A stretch of 64,000 bases of DNA. It comes from Myxococcales bacterium (lineage in GTDB: Bacteria > Myxococcota_A > Polyangia > Polyangiales > Polyangiaceae). Positions 62,501-64,000 of the stretch are shown here, piece after piece; within the stretch, counting starts at the first letter, position 1; each line of letters starts with the position of its first letter. The notes under the pieces are model-generated. The model was not told where the DNA came from and did no database searches. It worked only from the letters and a program-made list of their open reading frames with translations. The DNA is taken from positions 1 to 64,000 of the forward strand of contig CAHJWM010000017.1 of NCBI GenBank assembly GCA_903642325.1. The letters run 5' to 3'. The position numbers and the translations under genes are program-made.

Positions 62501-62578
62501 TCGCCAGCGGTGGCCCCCGCCCGATGCTTAGACCGCCGATTGACGCGACTTGCGGCTCAACGTTAGCTGCGGAGCTCG

Positions 62579-63706
62579 ATGACTCTTACGCTGAAGCAAA
62601 GCGCGATCGGATCAAAGGTCCCCGACTTCCTCGATGTCGTGGATTACATTTACAAGCGCGATTCGAACTATGTCCGACCCTTGGACATGGACATGAAGAA
62701 TCGATTGAGCTTGAAGAACCCATTTTTCGAGCACGGCGATGGCGTGATCTTCACGGCGTATCGTAACGGCTTTTGCGTGGGGCGTTGCACGGCGCAAATC
62801 GATCGCGGGCACCTTGCCCGTTACAAGGACAGTGCGGGGTTCTTCGGCTTCTTCGACACCGTCGACGACGCAGCGGTCGCAAAGCTACTGCTGGACGCGG
62901 CAGCGCGCTGGCTGAGCGAACGAGGCATGAAGAAAATCCGTGGCCCGTTCTCGTTGTCGATCAATGAAGAGCTGGGCTGCCTAGTCGAAGGTTTCGATAC
63001 TCCGCCGATGGTGATGATGCCGCATCACATGCCCTACCAAGGCTCGCTCATCGAGCAGTGCGGGTTCGAAAAGCTGAAAGACGCTTACGCTTGGCGTTAC
63101 AAGGTCGGCAACATTCCGGAACGCGCTCGCAAAGCCCATGACGAGGTCGCCGCGCTGCCCGAGGTCAAAACACGGCACATCGATCTGCGCAACCTCGACC
63201 AAGAAATGCGGACCGTGATGGACGTTTTCAATGACGCGTGGAGCGAAAATTGGAGCTTCGTGCCGTTCACGCAGAAGGAGCTGTCGAAGCTAGCCGCCGA
63301 CCTCAAGCTAATCGCGATTCCGCAATTGACGTTCATTGCGGAGATAGACGGCGAGGCGGCCGCAGTGGCCGTGGCGCTGCCAAATGTGAATGAGTTGATC
63401 CGCGACATGAAGGGCAAGCTCGGCCCACTCGAGCTTGGCAAGTTGCTCTGGCGCCTGAAGGTCGTGGGGCCGAAAACGGTGCGTTTGGCCATCCTAGGCA
63501 TTCGCAAAAAGTATCGGAACCAGCGCAAATACGCCGGTCTCAGCACGTACCTATATGCCGAAATGAACGAATCCGGCCGAAAGCTCGGAGTCGATTGGGG
63601 CGAGCTGTCTTGGACCCTCGAAGACAACGGCCCCGTGAACGTGGCCATCCGCATGATGGGCGGAAAGATTTACAAGAAGTATCGCATCTACGAGAAGAAC
63701 CTATGA
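62579..63706 (+). CDS. bcerS: Bacterial ceramide synthase (GNAT-like N-acyltransferase)
   Basis: Acylates the amine of the long-chain base; in Caulobacter this occurs before reduction, unlike in eukaryotes. 375 residues, no TM. Features: KVPDFLDVVDYIYKRDSNYVRP start, GRCTAQIDRGH, AGFFGFFDTVDDAAVAKLLLDAAARWL, KIRGPFSLSINEELGCLVEGFDTPP and HMPYQGSLIEQCGFEK in the first GNAT-like half, then FNDAWSENWSFVPFTQKEL and the conserved C-terminal DWGELSWTLEDNGPVNVAIRMMGGKIYKKYRIYEK. These match the N-acyltransferase family of bacterial ceramide synthases. ATG with GGAG upstream. Overlaps the next start (ATGA). Confidence 0.85.
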   Translation: MTLTLKQSAIGSKVPDFLDVVDYIYKRDSNYVRPLDMDMKNRLSLKNPFFEHGDGVIFTAYRNGFCVGRCTAQIDRGHLARYKDSAGFFGFFDTVDDAAVAKLLLDAAARWLSERGMKKIRGPFSLSINEELGCLVEGFDTPPMVMMPHHMPYQGSLIEQCGFEKLKDAYAWRYKVGNIPERARKAHDEVAALPEVKTRHIDLRNLDQEMRTVMDVFNDAWSENWSFVPFTQKELSKLAADLKLIAIPQLTFIAEIDGEAAAVAVALPNVNELIRDMKGKLGPLELGKLLWRLKVVGPKTVRLAILGIRKKYRNQRKYAGLSTYLYAEMNESGRKLGVDWGELSWTLEDNGPVNVAIRMMGGKIYKKYRIYEKNL

Positions 63707-64000
63707 CCATCCTCGTTACTGGCGGCACGGGTTTCTTGGGGTCGCACGTGGTCGAGCTGCTTTCCCAGATGGGGCGTCCGGTGCGGGCCTTGGTGCGGCG
63801 CTCGAGTGACACCAAGTTTTTGCGCAGCCTCGCCGACGTGGAGCTGGTTGACGGCTCGGTCGATGATCGCGCGAGCTTGGAACGCGCGGTCATCGGCGTG
63901 ACCGCGGTCGTGCATTCAGCGGGCCTGGTGAAAGCGCGCGGTCTCGAAGAATTCATGCGCGTGAACGCGCGTGGCACCGAAAATTTGCTCGAGGCTTGCG
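63703..64000 (+). CDS. cerR: Ceramide reductase (NAD-dependent epimerase/dehydratase family), 3' end outside the window
   Basis: 99 codons of an extended SDR run off the right end. MTILVTGGTGFLGSHVVELL gives the TGxxGxxG motif, then RALVRRSSDTKFLRSL, DVELVDGSVDD (the adenine/ribose-side acidic residue) and AVVHSAGLVKARGLEEFMRVNARGTENLLEAC, as in the NAD(P)-binding half. The catalytic YxxxK lies beyond the window. As the third gene of the spt-bcerS set and in the Caulobacter order, it is most likely CerR, which reduces the 3-keto ceramide. Start overlaps the bcerS stop. Confidence 0.8.
   Translation, partial: MTILVTGGTGFLGSHVVELLSQMGRPVRALVRRSSDTKFLRSLADVELVDGSVDDRASLERAVIGVTAVVHSAGLVKARGLEEFMRVNARGTENLLEAC

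Overview
The window is high-GC DNA with dense gene packing and frequent 4-base start/stop overlaps. Gene content points to a myxobacterium-like member of the Myxococcota (probably Polyangia). It has many small lipoproteins, including a Cys-rich one, a eukaryotic-type Ser/Thr kinase, a Gld-type ABC operon, an AgmX/PglI-domain protein, an RpoH-box sigma factor and a bacterial sphingolipid operon. I see no tRNA, rRNA, CRISPR array, insertion sequence or phage gene, and most of the window is chromosomal housekeeping mixed with lineage-specific envelope genes.

Layout. 1-9.7 kb: the 3' end of a soluble lytic transglycosylase, a fused trehalose-6-P synthase/phosphatase, an orphan fliO-fliP pair, aspartokinase, a GH15 glycosidase and a cyclic-nucleotide-binding DUF1003 membrane protein. 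9.8-13.7 kb: a Ser/Thr kinase, zwf and a beta-class glutathione transferase, with a large imperfect inverted repeat between the convergent kinase and zwf. 13.8-18.8 kb: a Gld-like ABC operon (ATPase with a very acidic tail, permease, GldG-like and DUF4340 proteins) behind a good sigma70-type promoter and a hairpin leader. 18.9-26.9 kb: pheT without pheS, two small envelope proteins, a ClpB-like disaggregase with a degenerate first ATPase ring, prepilin peptidase and prmC. 27-36 kb: an outer-membrane protein, an XRE regulator, a YkuD-fold lipoprotein that has lost its catalytic Cys, metF, mpl, a YchJ protein, an IMPase, and a TPR/globin/3D-domain trio. 36-45 kb: pyruvate kinase, a two-hydrolase plus CPBP-protease operon, lipoproteins, a lone receiver protein, an RpoH-like sigma factor and rsmI. 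45-49 kb: an AMP-ligase/SDR/ACP operon facing an OafA-like acyltransferase. 49-54.7 kb: ffh with a Met-Gly repeat tail, a CBM9 lipoprotein, and small membrane proteins. 54.7-60.7 kb: thiO-like oxidase, purN, a desaturase-like flavoprotein, rsmD, an AgmX/PglI protein, a small lipoprotein and truA. 60.8 kb to the end: spt, bcerS and the start of cerR.

How the genes work together. The clearest pathway is bacterial ceramide synthesis at the right end: serine palmitoyltransferase, the GNAT-like bacterial ceramide synthase and the ceramide reductase, in one direction and tightly spaced. Envelope themes recur: peptidoglycan turnover and recycling (slt, mpl, 3D-domain protein, inactive YkuD protein), gliding/secretion-type ABC machinery and surface acylation. 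OtsAB and the GH15 enzyme suggest trehalose or alpha-glucan metabolism.

The most interesting items are the ceramide operon with an unusual N-terminally extended Spt and hairpin-rich intergenic regions, the ClpB paralogue with a probably inactive first ATPase domain, the catalytically dead L,D-transpeptidase-like lipoprotein, the ACP/SDR/ligase/acyltransferase island, and several unexplained inverted-repeat elements. All functional calls come from reading motifs by eye; no database search was run.
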